A DNA stretch of 31,464 nucleotides from JAGNZR01 sp051659505 (GCA_051659505.1 JBOFOQ010000046.1:1-31464); one strand, 5' to 3'. Positions 8,421 to 17,707 are shown, numbered from the stretch's first letter. The notes: generated from the letters alone by a model not told the origin. A program made the numbers and translations.

Positions 8421-8455
8421 TGATATAATATAACAACATATTGTGTTAATATAAT
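8421..8455 (+). promoter_or_regulatory. Probable promoter(s) of the polysaccharide operon
   Basis: TGATATAAT at 8421-8429 is an exact extended -10 box, 52 bases before the first gene. A second TATAAT lies at 8450-8455. No clear -35 exists because that space is filled by A tracts, which may act as UP-like elements. Confidence 0.55.
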
Positions 8456-8480
8456 TATAGTAAAAAAGGGATGATTAAAA

Positions 8481-9155
8481 ATGAAAAGATTGTTTGATAT
8501 AGTAGCATCATTAGTGGGAATTATATTTTTTTTACCTTTAATGATAATAGTTGGGGTAGTAGTTAGAGTAACATCTCAAGGTCCTATTCTTTTTTCGCAA
8601 AAGAGACTAACAAAAGGAATGAGAGAATTTAATATATATAAATTTCGTAGTATGACAATGAATGAAGCAAGAGAGAAAAACACAGTTCAAATAAAAGGTT
8701 CATCTAACGAGATAACACCTGTTGGTAAATTTATGAGGAAAACAAAGATTGATGAATTACCACAATTCATAAATATACTAAAAGGTGATATGAGCTTTAT
8801 AGGTCCTAGACCAGAACTTCCGAGACGTCTTAAATATTATAATGATAGAGAAAAAGGAATATTTAAAGTAAGAAGTGGAATATCTTCCCCTGCAAGTATA
8901 GTTTTTTCAGATGAAGAATACTTGATGAATCAAGTAAAAGACCCTGAAAAATTTTATATAGAAGAAATAATGCCGTATAAGATAGACTTAAATCTTTATT
9001 ATATTGAACATCAAAATTTTTTTTATGATATATGGCTAATAATAGCTACCTTACTAAAAATGCTAAAGCGTGTTAAAAATGAAGCTGTTGTTAAAGACGA
9101 TGAATTGTTAAAGAGGAAAGATATTATGGTGAAAAAAATAGGAGTTGATTATTAG
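8481..9155 (+). CDS. Initiating phosphoglycosyl transferase (bacterial sugar transferase)
   Basis: This 224-residue monotopic membrane enzyme starts lipid-linked polysaccharide synthesis by moving a phospho-sugar from a UDP-sugar to undecaprenyl phosphate. It has the N-terminal re-entrant hydrophobic segment (6-30), KFRSM (54-58), the catalytic DELPQ (D91, E92) and GPRPE (108-112). The length fits the short, PglC-like form without the extra helices of WbaP. GGGATGA lies about 9 bases before ATG 8481. It is the first gene of the operon and overlaps the next by one base (TAGTG). The likely donor is a UDP-N-acetylated deoxysugar, given the adjacent reductase. Confidence 0.88.
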   Translation: MKRLFDIVASLVGIIFFLPLMIIVGVVVRVTSQGPILFSQKRLTKGMREFNIYKFRSMTMNEAREKNTVQIKGSSNEITPVGKFMRKTKIDELPQFINILKGDMSFIGPRPELPRRLKYYNDREKGIFKVRSGISSPASIVFSDEEYLMNQVKDPEKFYIEEIMPYKIDLNLYYIEHQNFFYDIWLIIATLLKMLKRVKNEAVVKDDELLKRKDIMVKKIGVDY

Positions 9156-10033
9156 TGAATAAGAAAACCCTTTTAATAACTGGAGCAAGCGGATTTATAG
9201 GTTCAAATTTCATAAAAAAATATGAAAGTGAATATAATATAATATCAGTAAGTCTTACGAATAAAAAACCTGAAGAGATAGATTTTACAAATGTAGATAC
9301 AGTTTTACATTTAGCAGCTCTTGTTCATCAAATGAAAGGAGCACCAGAAGAAAAATACTATGAAGTGAACACAGAGTTAACGAAGAGACTAGGGATTAAA
9401 GCTAAGGCTAGTGGAGTGAAGCATTTTGTGTTTTATTCTACAGTGAAAGTTTATGGCTTTGATGGAGATTTAAATAATCATGAAATAATTTTAACAGAAA
9501 ACTCACCATGCAATCCAAATGATGCTTATGGCAAGAGTAAGTATGAAGCTGAAAAGATATTGCGAGAGTTAGAAGAAGATAGCTTTAAGGTGGCAATAAT
9601 AAGACCTCCTATGGTATATGGGAAGGGAGTAAAAGGGAATATGCAAAGTTTAGTAAAATTAATAGACAAATTGCCTATACTACCTTTTGGGTATAATGAA
9701 AATAAAAGAAGTATAATAAGTGCAGAAAATCTTTTATACATGACACATTTAGTAATTAAGAATGAAGCAAATGGAATATATTTAGGAACTGAGGGAGCTC
9801 CTGTATCAATAAAAGAGATGGCGACTTCAATAGAAAAAGGATTAGGAAAGAAAAGAATTAATTTAGTTTTACCTAATTTTGTATTTAAAATTCTCTGTAA
9901 AATAAAACCTGATATAATGGTTCGTCTTTTTGGAACTTTAGCTTTTAGGCAAGAGGATAATTACCAGAAGATAGGTTATGAGGCGAATGAGAGTATGGAT
10001 AATCAGATGAAGTTGATGATAGGAGGTTGTTGA
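9155..10033 (+). CDS. NAD-dependent epimerase/dehydratase (nucleotide-sugar SDR)
   Basis: A 292-residue extended short-chain dehydrogenase. The NAD(P) site is GASGFIG (10-16), the catalytic pair is Y125 and K129 in YGKSK, and the Ser lies in the STVKVYG strand. Members beside PglC-like transferases often reduce a UDP-4-keto sugar (for example to UDP-QuiNAc or UDP-FucNAc), making the first sugar of the repeat. That specificity is inferred from context. The start is GTG, overlapping the upstream stop by one base, with GGAG about 10 bases upstream; no better in-frame start exists. Confidence 0.8.
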   Translation: MNKKTLLITGASGFIGSNFIKKYESEYNIISVSLTNKKPEEIDFTNVDTVLHLAALVHQMKGAPEEKYYEVNTELTKRLGIKAKASGVKHFVFYSTVKVYGFDGDLNNHEIILTENSPCNPNDAYGKSKYEAEKILRELEEDSFKVAIIRPPMVYGKGVKGNMQSLVKLIDKLPILPFGYNENKRSIISAENLLYMTHLVIKNEANGIYLGTEGAPVSIKEMATSIEKGLGKKRINLVLPNFVFKILCKIKPDIMVRLFGTLAFRQEDNYQKIGYEANESMDNQMKLMIGGC

Positions 10034-10035
10034 GA

Positions 10036-10812
10036 ATGTTTTATGATATAACAGCAAGTATTGTAACCTATCAAACAAAAATATCAGATTTAGATAAGGT
10101 AATTAGCAGCTTTTTAGACACAAAATTAAATGTAAAGTTGTATATATCTGATAATTCTCCAACGGATGATTTAAAAGAATATTTTGTAATGTTAGATAAT
10201 AATAAAATAGAATATTGTTTTAATAATTTTAATGGTGGTTATGGTTGGGGTCACAATAAAATTATAAAAAAAATAATAAATAAATCTAAATATCATCTTA
10301 TATTAAATCCAGATATTTATTATAAAGTTGGTGTACTAGAAAATTTATATGGCTATATGGAAAAAAATATAGACGTGGGCAATGTGATGCCGTTAGTAAA
10401 ATACCCTGATGGAAAAATTCAATATTTATGTAAAAAGAATCCTAAACCTTTAGATATATTTTTACGTGTTTTTTGCCCTATAAAATTAATGGTAGATAAA
10501 AGGAATTATAGATACGAAATGAGAGATAGGGACTATAATAAAATTATGAACGTAGAAATATTATCTGGATGTTTTATGTTTATAAGAAATGAAGTTTTTT
10601 CTAAAGTTGGAATGTTTGATGATAAATTCTTTATGTATTTTGAAGATTTTGATTTAAGTAGAAGAATTCATCAAAAATACAAAACAATATTTTATCCCTA
10701 TGTAGAAATTGTTCATGAACATGCAAGAGAAGCACATAAAAGCAAAAAAATGTTGTTTTTAGCAATGAAGTCGGCTATAAAGTATTTTAACAAGTGGGGA
10801 TGGTTAAAATAA
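10036..10812 (+). CDS. Family 2 glycosyltransferase, rhamnosyltransferase-like
   Basis: This 258-residue GT2 enzyme resembles the WbbL/rhamnosyltransferase group: ASIVTYQT at the N-terminus, NNFNGGYGWGHNK, the metal-binding LNPDIYY, GCFMFIRNEVF, and FFMYFEDFDLSRR near the catalytic base. I start it at ATG 10036 because AGGAGG at 10021-10026 is 9 bases from it; the TTG at 10027 abuts the site and cannot be used. It lies 2 bases after the upstream gene. It should add a sugar, perhaps L-rhamnose since rmlABCD is in the operon, to the lipid-linked repeat unit on the cytoplasmic face. Confidence 0.85.
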   Translation: MFYDITASIVTYQTKISDLDKVISSFLDTKLNVKLYISDNSPTDDLKEYFVMLDNNKIEYCFNNFNGGYGWGHNKIIKKIINKSKYHLILNPDIYYKVGVLENLYGYMEKNIDVGNVMPLVKYPDGKIQYLCKKNPKPLDIFLRVFCPIKLMVDKRNYRYEMRDRDYNKIMNVEILSGCFMFIRNEVFSKVGMFDDKFFMYFEDFDLSRRIHQKYKTIFYPYVEIVHEHAREAHKSKKMLFLAMKSAIKYFNKWGWLK

Positions 10813-10843
10813 TGAAAAATATAAAAGTTAAAAGAGGTGAACT

Positions 10844-11746
10844 ATGACCCAAATATTAATGTCAACCTATAATGGAGAAAAATATTTAGAAGAACAGCTA
10901 GAAAGTCTGATAAATCAAACATATAAGGATATAAAGTTGTTGATAAGAGATGATGGTTCTACCGATAAAACATTAGATATATTAAAGCACTATAAAAAAA
11001 AATATCCCACTTTAATTGAGATAGAATTTGGAAAAAATTTAGGAGTAGTTTCCAGTTTTTTTAAATTAATAGAACTTTCAGACCAAAGAGTTGATTATTT
11101 TGCATTTTGTGATCAAGATGATTATTGGGAGGAAAATAAAATTGAAAATGCTATAAAAAATATAAAAAATAATTCTCCATTTTTATATTTTTCTAGAACT
11201 AAGCTAGTAGATGAAAACTTAAAATTTATAGATATTAGTTTAAAAAATAAAATAAAGATAAATTTTAGAAATGCTATTGTTGAAAATGTTGTAACAGGAT
11301 GCACGGCGGTTATAAATAAAAAAATGATGTGTTTATTAAAAAAAAGAAAAATAAATCCTAAAAATATTTTAATGCATGATTGGTGGTTGTATATCGTAGC
11401 TAGTTTTATGGGCGAAATATTTTATGATAAAGAGTCGTATATTTTATATAGACAACATAGCAATAATGTAGTTGGAATTCAAACTAATAAAATTAAAATA
11501 GTGAAAAATAAAATTTATAGATTCATAAAAAAAAGAAAAAAAAATAATCTTAAAAACCAAATAAAAGAATTACTAGATAATTATTCAGAAGAATTATCTA
11601 GTTCTGATAAAATTTATTTAGAGGAGTTATTAAAAACTGAAACAATATTTAAACGAATAAAAAATTTGTATAAATTAAATTTTTATAGACATAAAAAACT
11701 AGATAATTTTATTTTAAAAATACTTTATTTATTTAATTATTTTTAG
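10844..11746 (+). CDS. Family 2 glycosyltransferase
   Basis: A 300-residue GT2 enzyme with MSTYNGEKYLEEQLESLINQ, IRDDGSTDKT (the nucleotide-binding DD), the metal-binding CDQDDYW and a conserved HDWWLY segment near 181-186. This pattern is typical of rhamnosyl- and related transferases of surface polysaccharides. The C-terminal 80 residues are Lys-rich and helical, as in proteins that sit on the membrane surface. AGAGGTGA precedes ATG 10844. It is the second of three GT2 genes in the operon; acceptor and donor cannot be read from the sequence. Confidence 0.85.
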   Translation: MTQILMSTYNGEKYLEEQLESLINQTYKDIKLLIRDDGSTDKTLDILKHYKKKYPTLIEIEFGKNLGVVSSFFKLIELSDQRVDYFAFCDQDDYWEENKIENAIKNIKNNSPFLYFSRTKLVDENLKFIDISLKNKIKINFRNAIVENVVTGCTAVINKKMMCLLKKRKINPKNILMHDWWLYIVASFMGEIFYDKESYILYRQHSNNVVGIQTNKIKIVKNKIYRFIKKRKKNNLKNQIKELLDNYSEELSSSDKIYLEELLKTETIFKRIKNLYKLNFYRHKKLDNFILKILYLFNYF

Positions 11747-11788
11747 GAAGAAAAATTGAAACTATATAGTAAAATATGAGGAGGAATA

Positions 11789-13057
11789 ATGAATTATGAT
11801 AAATTTGGAGAGCTGTTAAGCGAAACGAATAATATTATTATATATCTATCAGTTTTATTAATAGTTACTATGTTTTTATATAAAAAAATACGTTGTTTAT
11901 TTGATCCCTTGTGGATAACAATAATTTCACAAGCAGCGATGATAAGTGTTGTACTAATCTTAATGAAAGCTAATGCTATAGAAAAAAAAAATGCAATAAA
12001 TTTATTGATTATAGCCATAACGTTTTTATGTAGTCTTAAAATTTTTATTAAAAAAAATACATGTTATAAAAATTTAATAATAGAAAAAAAGAAAGATTTT
12101 AAAATATTTTATTTGATTCATACTTTTATTTTTCTGATGATCGCTATAATATATTTTGAAAAAGTAGGCCTTGCTGGATTTAAGGATAAAGTAAATATAT
12201 TTAAAAATTTTGGCTTAATAAGGTATATTATTGGAGTAATAATTCCAGGTCAAATTATAATAGTTTTTATAAAAAGAAATTTATATTTGCAAAGAGAAAA
12301 AAAAGATTTACTAATAGTTATGTTAGCAATATGTTTTTCAATATTTCAAGGTGGAAAAGCAAATATAGTTTTTTGCTTTATGCAAATTTCAATGACTAAA
12401 TATATGATATATGGAATAACTGAACCAGAAAAATTTAAAAAATACAAAACACTTGAAAAATACCTACTTTTAATATCGGCAATAGTTATAGTAGTAGCTT
12501 TTAAGTATACGATGGAAACCAAGGAGTTCACTAAAACATTAAACGCTATTATGTTTAGGTTAATTTCAGAAGCAGATATAATTTATTTATACTATCCTAA
12601 TAAACTATTCGATTTAACTAAAGGATTTGGGGTAATAGAATATTATTTAAATTCTCTAGTTAGACCTTTATACTCAAGAATTTTTGGAGATTTAAATAAC
12701 ACAACTATAGGATTTGAAATAATTGAAAAAATTTATAATATAAAAAATCCAATTTTTGGTCCTAATACTAGAGCAGAGGTGATATGGGAACAAAATTTTG
12801 GGTACATGGGATTTTTATTTTCGATATGTTCTGCGTATGTATTTGGCAAATTTAGAAGCATGAGACCTCTAAATTATATAAGTATATATTTATGTGTATT
12901 GGGGATTATGAACATTGATTTAATATTAAGAGAATTTTCTTTGTTTACAGTTAATTATTTATTAGGAATATTGTTTGGCATTTTACCTATAATTTGTATA
13001 ACAAAATTTTTATTTTGTATAGTTAGAAAAGATAAAAAGATAAAAAGAGAGGATTAA
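11789..13057 (+). CDS. wzy: Wzy-like oligosaccharide repeat-unit polymerase
   Basis: A 422-residue, strongly hydrophobic protein with roughly ten or more membrane segments and a large loop in the last third (about 250-340) between helices. It fits the O-antigen polymerase type that joins lipid-linked repeat units in the periplasm. Wzy proteins share topology rather than motifs, so the call rests on topology and on position among glycosyltransferases and with a Wzx flippase. GAGGAGG precedes ATG 11789. AT content is even higher than in the rml genes, consistent with separate transfer of the serotype-specific core. Confidence 0.75.
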   Translation: MNYDKFGELLSETNNIIIYLSVLLIVTMFLYKKIRCLFDPLWITIISQAAMISVVLILMKANAIEKKNAINLLIIAITFLCSLKIFIKKNTCYKNLIIEKKKDFKIFYLIHTFIFLMIAIIYFEKVGLAGFKDKVNIFKNFGLIRYIIGVIIPGQIIIVFIKRNLYLQREKKDLLIVMLAICFSIFQGGKANIVFCFMQISMTKYMIYGITEPEKFKKYKTLEKYLLLISAIVIVVAFKYTMETKEFTKTLNAIMFRLISEADIIYLYYPNKLFDLTKGFGVIEYYLNSLVRPLYSRIFGDLNNTTIGFEIIEKIYNIKNPIFGPNTRAEVIWEQNFGYMGFLFSICSAYVFGKFRSMRPLNYISIYLCVLGIMNIDLILREFSLFTVNYLLGILFGILPIICITKFLFCIVRKDKKIKRED

Positions 13058-13059
13058 TA

Positions 13060-13953
13060 ATGACCAGTTTAGTGTCAATAGTAGTTTTAACATATCGAAA
13101 TTTTGAAAATATAGAAAAAAATTTAAAATCAATATTTAGTCAAAGTTATTCAAATATAGAGATAATAGTTTCAGACGATGGCTCAGATAATTTTGATACT
13201 AAAAAAATAGAAAAGTTGTTAGAATCGAAATCAAAAAATATAAAAAAAATTCAAATTATTCATCATAAAAAAAATATTGGAACTGTTAAAAATTTTAATG
13301 AAGCAATAAAAAAAGCAAAAGGAGAGTATATTTTTCCACTATCACAAGATGATTCGTTTTATTCAGAGACCACGGTAGAAAGAATTATTTCTAATTTTGG
13401 AAATGCTTTAATTGTAACAGGTATTAGAGAAGTATATTTAGAAAATGAAATTATAGGGGAATTTCCAATAGAAGAAGATCGGAAAAGATTTGAAAAATCT
13501 AAATTTTATGAATTTTTAATTTTAAACGGAAATATTATTTCAGGAGCTTCTACTTATTATAAAAAAGAAGTGTTTCAAAAATATGGTTATTTTGATGAGG
13601 ATTTGAGACTACTTGAAGATATGCCTTTTTATTTAAAAGTGTTATCTCAAAAAAATAAAATAAAATTTATATCCGTAAAAGCAATAAAATATTCATTAGG
13701 TGGAGTAAGTACTATGCAAAAACCAAATTTAATGCTAACTCAAGACTGGATAAAAATGTATGAAAAAGAAAAGATTGGGAAAAAAGGATATTTAAAAAGA
13801 TATATTGAATTTATTTTAGAAACAAAATATAATATACTAAAAAATAGAAATATTAAAATAAGTTATTTAAAGTTTCCAGATATATTATTTTTAAAAATTA
13901 TAGATAAAGTCTTTAAAATAAATATTTTATTTAAATTATATGGAATAAAATAG
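13060..13953 (+). CDS. Family 2 glycosyltransferase
   Basis: A 297-residue GT2 enzyme: VSIVVLTYRNFENIEKNLKS, IIVSDDGSDNF, and the metal-binding SQDDSF, then FDEDLRLLEDMPFYLK, which carries the catalytic-base acidic residues. There are no membrane helices. GAGAGG is about 7 bases before ATG 13060, and the gene begins 2 bases after the wzy stop. It should add one sugar of the repeat unit. It has the same extreme AT bias as its neighbours between 10.8 and 14.2 kb. Confidence 0.85.
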   Translation: MTSLVSIVVLTYRNFENIEKNLKSIFSQSYSNIEIIVSDDGSDNFDTKKIEKLLESKSKNIKKIQIIHHKKNIGTVKNFNEAIKKAKGEYIFPLSQDDSFYSETTVERIISNFGNALIVTGIREVYLENEIIGEFPIEEDRKRFEKSKFYEFLILNGNIISGASTYYKKEVFQKYGYFDEDLRLLEDMPFYLKVLSQKNKIKFISVKAIKYSLGGVSTMQKPNLMLTQDWIKMYEKEKIGKKGYLKRYIEFILETKYNILKNRNIKISYLKFPDILFLKIIDKVFKINILFKLYGIK

Positions 13954-13962
13954 GGAGATATT

Positions 13963-14252
13963 ATGGGTAAGATAACTGAAATAAACTTAAAAAAAATAAA
14001 ATCTCCAGGTGGAAGTTTTAGCTTTTTGAAAAAGGAAAAGATATAGATTTTGATATAAAAAGAATTTACTATATTTATGAGTTTTCTCAAGAAAATCGTA
14101 GAGGATTTCATGCACATAAAGATTTAAAGCAAGTCATGTGGTGTCCTCATGGAGTTATCGAGACAGATTTTACTGATGGTAAAAATACTACAAAATATAT
14201 TTTAGGAAACCCCATTAAAATTTTAGTTGTAAATCATGGTTATTGTCACTAA
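13963..14252 (+). pseudogene. Broken FdtA/QdtA-type dTDP-sugar 3,4-ketoisomerase
   Basis: The first frame starts at ATG 13963 after GGGAGA and stops at 14044-14046. A second frame continues with KGKDIDFDIKRIYYIYEF, RRGFHAHKDLKQVMWCP and ends at 14252. Adding one T to the T5 tract at 14021-14025 would join them. The joined product is only about 95 residues and lacks the last strands of the cupin barrel (usual length about 135), so it is damaged at both the frame and the end. It keeps the family RGFHAH motif. An intact relative follows at 14297, so the older copy was probably replaced. Confidence 0.75.
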
Positions 14253-14296
14253 AAACTTATTAAATATAATAAAAAATGAAATGGAGGAATAATACT

Positions 14297-14698
14297 ATGA
14301 AAAAATATAAACTACTTTCTTTCCCACAATTAGGCGATACCAGAGGACATCTTGTTGTTGTAGAAGGGATTAAAGATATACCGTTTGAGATAAAAAGAAT
14401 GTTCTATATATATGGAACACAGGAAAATGTTGTCAGAGGAGAACATGCAAATCGAAATTCAGAGTTTGTTTTAATAAATTTAGCTGGGAGTTGTAAAGTT
14501 AGAGTTGATGATGGAATAAACGAAGAAATTATAACTTTAGACAAACCTCATGAAGGAATATATTTAAGCAAAATGGTTTGGAAAGATATGTACGAGTTTT
14601 CCAAGGACTCAATTTTATTGGTTTTATCAAATTACTCTTATGATTCAAAAGAATATGTTAGAGATTACAAAGAATTTAGAGAGGAGATGAATAAATAA
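14297..14698 (+). CDS. dTDP-4-oxo-6-deoxyglucose 3,4-ketoisomerase (FdtA/QdtA-like)
   Basis: A 133-residue cupin enzyme that shifts the keto group of dTDP-4-keto-6-deoxyglucose from C4 to C3, the step before amination to Fuc3N or Qui3N. It has DTRGHLVVVEG, the family signature IPFEIKRMFYIYGT, RGEHANRNSEF (47-57) and the last strands ending MYEFSKDSILLVLSN. In place of the common HAH it has HAN (H50, N52). I use ATG 14297 because GGAGG at 14283-14287 is 9 bases upstream; an in-frame ATG at 14276 has no such site. It overlaps the aminotransferase start by one base. Whether it makes the galacto or gluco product cannot be read from the sequence. Confidence 0.83.
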   Translation: MKKYKLLSFPQLGDTRGHLVVVEGIKDIPFEIKRMFYIYGTQENVVRGEHANRNSEFVLINLAGSCKVRVDDGINEEIITLDKPHEGIYLSKMVWKDMYEFSKDSILLVLSNYSYDSKEYVRDYKEFREEMNK

Positions 14699-15801
14699 TG
14701 ATGAAGAAAATGAAGGTCCCATTTAATGTGCTAAGTCAAACTTATTTTATGAAACAAGAAGAGTACGAAAAAAAAGCCCTCGAAGTTTTGAGAAGCGGAT
14801 GGTATATCTTAGGAAATGAAGTAAAAGAGTTTGAAAAAGAGTTTTCTAATTATGTAGGGAGCAAATATTGCATTGGGTTAGATAACGGATTAAATGCTTT
14901 AGTTATAGCTTTTAGAGAACTAGGTATCGGCAGAGGGGATGAAGTTATTGTTCAAGCAAATACATATATAGCTTCTGTAATGGGGATAACAATGAATGGA
15001 GCAACTCCAGTTTTTGTAGAACCAGATCAGTATTTTAATTTAGATGCAGATAAAATAGAAAAAGTTATAACAAAGAAAACAAAAGCTATTTGTGTAGTTC
15101 ATCTTTATGGACAAGCCTCTAATATGAATAAAATAATGGAATTATCTAAAAAATATAATTTAAAAGTGGTTGAAGACTGTGCTCAATCTCATGGAGCAGA
15201 TTTTAAGAAAAAAAGAACAGGAACATTTGGAATAGGTTGTTTTTCATTCTATCCAAGCAAGAATTTAGGCTGTTTTGGTGATGGAGGGGCAATAACAACA
15301 AACGATGAAAAATTTAATCGAGATATTAGAGTTTTAAGAAATTATGGAAGCGAGCAAAGATATTATAATGAAGTTGTTGGATATAACTCTAGGCTAGATG
15401 AACTACAAGCTGGTTTACTACGAATTAAATTGTCTCATTTAGAAGAACTTACAGAACAAAGAGAAAAAATAGCAAATAAATACTTATCTGAAATAAAAAA
15501 TTCTAAAATAGAGTTACCTAGAGTAAGAGAGGGGGCAACCTCAGTTTGGCATCTTTTTGTAATAAGAACAAATGAAAGAGATAATTTTCAAAAATACTTA
15601 GAAGAAAATGGAATAGGAACGGTTATACACTATCCAATTCCTCCACATTTATCGAAAGCTTATGAATATTTAGGATATAAAAAAGGAGATTTTCCAATAA
15701 CTGAAAAATATGCTGAAACAGTTTTGAGCTTACCTCTTTACAATGGAATGACGGAAGAAGAACAAAATTATGTAATAGAGATTATTAATAAATATGAATA
15801 A
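14698..15801 (+). CDS. DegT/DnrJ/EryC1/StrS aminotransferase (FdtB/QdtB-like)
   Basis: This 367-residue PLP enzyme transfers an amino group to the 3-keto sugar made by the preceding ketoisomerase. The family features are LDNGLNALVIA, VVHLYGQASNM, VVEDCAQSHGA with the PLP-contacting D160, and SFYPSKNLG with the Schiff-base K188, then GDGGAITTND and NSRLDELQAG. Length is normal. The ATG overlaps the upstream stop, with GAGGAG 11 bases before. Its direct coupling to an FdtA/QdtA-type gene argues for C3 amination rather than C4. The product would be dTDP-Fuc3N or dTDP-Qui3N. Confidence 0.87.
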   Translation: MMKKMKVPFNVLSQTYFMKQEEYEKKALEVLRSGWYILGNEVKEFEKEFSNYVGSKYCIGLDNGLNALVIAFRELGIGRGDEVIVQANTYIASVMGITMNGATPVFVEPDQYFNLDADKIEKVITKKTKAICVVHLYGQASNMNKIMELSKKYNLKVVEDCAQSHGADFKKKRTGTFGIGCFSFYPSKNLGCFGDGGAITTNDEKFNRDIRVLRNYGSEQRYYNEVVGYNSRLDELQAGLLRIKLSHLEELTEQREKIANKYLSEIKNSKIELPRVREGATSVWHLFVIRTNERDNFQKYLEENGIGTVIHYPIPPHLSKAYEYLGYKKGDFPITEKYAETVLSLPLYNGMTEEEQNYVIEIINKYE

Positions 15802-17113
15802 AAGTAGACTAAAGTTATTTTTAGAAAATTTTCTATTTTACGGTGGACTTTCTATGTTAACAAAAGCACTTCCCTTTTTAACACTTCCAATTATAACAAA
15901 AATGCTACCTGATGCAAGCTCTTATGGCGTGGCTGATATGTTTAATTTGATTAACTCCTTTGGAATTGCAATAGCAGTTTTAGGAATATACGATGCTATT
16001 TTTAGAGAATTTTTTGAAGATAAAGATAATATAGCTTATCAAAAACAGGTTACATCAACAGGATTAGGAATTGTTCTAATATCTTCAGTAATAATGTTTC
16101 TTCTAACTATTTTGTTAAAGGAAAGGATTACACTATTATTATTTAAAGATTTACAATATTCAGGTCTTGTAATTTTATCAGCTTTTGCAATTGGAATTGG
16201 CGGTATATCCTCTATAATTGCAGCTCCAACGAGGATGAGAAATAAAAGGAAAATATATCTTTATACAGGAGTGAGTCTTCCACTAATAGGATTTATCGCA
16301 ACATATACTTTAATCAAAATTGGTTATACATATAAGGCGATAGTTTATTCTAATATATTAATGGCTTTAACATCATTGGTTATTTTTTATTTTTTAAATA
16401 GAAAAGATTTTAATCTTAAATTATTTGATAAAAAAATAGCGAAAGAATTATTTAAAATAGGACTACCTTTATTGCCGACATTTTTAATCTACTGGATATT
16501 TAATTCTATGGATAGAATTATGATAAATAGAATGTTGGGACCAACAGAGTTAGGCATATATTCAGTTGGATCTAAAGTTGCTTCTGTAAGTCAACTGATT
16601 TATACTGCTTTTGCTGGTGGGTGGCAATATTTTGCATTTTCTACAATGAAAGATGAAGACCAAGTAGAACTAAATTCTAAAGTATTTGAATATTTAGGAA
16701 TAATAAGTTTTAGTTTATTTATTATATCGCAACCGTTTATAAAACCTGTATTTAATTTATTATTTACAGGAGAATATGTTAGAGGAAGTGAAGTATTCTC
16801 ATACTTATTTTTATCCCCTTTAATGCTAATGTTATTTCAGATAATAGCAAATCAGGTAATAGTTATAAAAAAAAGTTATCTTTCAACATTAGCTCTTACA
16901 TTAGGTGCAGTTTTAAATATTGCTTTAAATTATATTTTAATTAAAAATTATGGAATAAGAGGGGCCGCTCTTTCAACATTGTTAAGTTATATTTTGTCAG
17001 TAGCTATAATGGGAATAATTTGTCACAAATATAAGCTACTGAAAATTAAATTAAGATTTATAGTAATCGTAATATTAATGTTGATAGTAATTTTATACAA
17101 TTTTATATTTTAA
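15794..17113 (+). CDS. wzx: Wzx-type flippase / polysaccharide biosynthesis protein
   Basis: A 439-residue protein with about 12-14 hydrophobic helices and the MOP-superfamily start NFLFYGGLSMLTKALPFLTLPIITKML. It should carry the undecaprenyl-linked repeat unit across the inner membrane for polymerisation by Wzy. Conserved features include the central PLLPTFLIYWIFNSMDRIMI and LGPTELGIYSVGSKVASV. It overlaps the aminotransferase end by 8 bases and has no strong ribosome binding site, so translation is probably coupled. Confidence 0.87.
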   Translation: MNKSRLKLFLENFLFYGGLSMLTKALPFLTLPIITKMLPDASSYGVADMFNLINSFGIAIAVLGIYDAIFREFFEDKDNIAYQKQVTSTGLGIVLISSVIMFLLTILLKERITLLLFKDLQYSGLVILSAFAIGIGGISSIIAAPTRMRNKRKIYLYTGVSLPLIGFIATYTLIKIGYTYKAIVYSNILMALTSLVIFYFLNRKDFNLKLFDKKIAKELFKIGLPLLPTFLIYWIFNSMDRIMINRMLGPTELGIYSVGSKVASVSQLIYTAFAGGWQYFAFSTMKDEDQVELNSKVFEYLGIISFSLFIISQPFIKPVFNLLFTGEYVRGSEVFSYLFLSPLMLMLFQIIANQVIVIKKSYLSTLALTLGAVLNIALNYILIKNYGIRGAALSTLLSYILSVAIMGIICHKYKLLKIKLRFIVIVILMLIVILYNFIF

Positions 17114-17139
17114 AAATTTTAATTAATAGGATGTGAAAA

Positions 17140-17673
17140 ATGAGCAAATTTTTGAAAAGTAATAATTTGATATTTAATTTGGTTCAAGAAGAAGATGCAA
17201 AATTTATACTTGAACTAAGAAGTAATGAAACTCTAAATAAATATCTTTCTAAAAGTGTTGTAACAGAAGATGAACAAAAAAAATGGATAAGAGAATATAA
17301 AAAAAGAGAGTTTGAAAAGAAAGAATTTTATTTTAGAATAGACAATAAAACTGGCGAGCAATTAGGGTTTGTGCGACTTTATAATGTAAACTATGAAATG
17401 AATACATTCACTTGGGGAAGTTGGATAATAAAAGAAGGGAGACCAACTTATTCTGCAGTAGAATCAGCTTTAATTATTTATGAATATGCTTTTAATGAAT
17501 TAGGGATGGCTAAAGCTATTTTTGATGTTAGAAAAGAAAATATTGGTGTTTTAAAATTTCATAAAAGATTTGGAGCAATAAAATTATATGAAGATGAATT
17601 AAATGAATATTTTGAATTACCTAAAGAAAAGTATGAAGAAAAAAGAAATGCTGAATACAAAAAATATTTATAA
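17140..17673 (+). CDS. GNAT-family N-acetyltransferase
   Basis: A 177-residue GNAT enzyme of the RimJ/RimL-like group: LRSNETLNKYLSK near the N-terminus, IDNKTGEQLGFVRLYN (strands 2-4), WGSWIIKEGRPTYSAVESAL over the acetyl-CoA site, and KAIFDVRKENIGVLKFHKRFGA, a typical C-terminal strand-helix. In this operon it probably acetylates the amino sugar made by the ketoisomerase and aminotransferase, giving Fuc3NAc or Qui3NAc. AGGATG precedes ATG 17140. The described Fuc3N/Qui3N acetyltransferases I know of are often left-handed beta-helix proteins, so use of a GNAT enzyme here is an inference from context. Confidence 0.8.
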   Translation: MSKFLKSNNLIFNLVQEEDAKFILELRSNETLNKYLSKSVVTEDEQKKWIREYKKREFEKKEFYFRIDNKTGEQLGFVRLYNVNYEMNTFTWGSWIIKEGRPTYSAVESALIIYEYAFNELGMAKAIFDVRKENIGVLKFHKRFGAIKLYEDELNEYFELPKEKYEEKRNAEYKKYL

Positions 17674-17707
17674 TAGTAGAGATAAAATATATATTAAGGA
17701 GCCAAAA

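Noticed and set aside
17603..17707. N-terminal extension of RmlA
   Set aside because: It only reads through the end of the GNAT gene in another frame; a ribosome binding site and the family length support ATG 17708.
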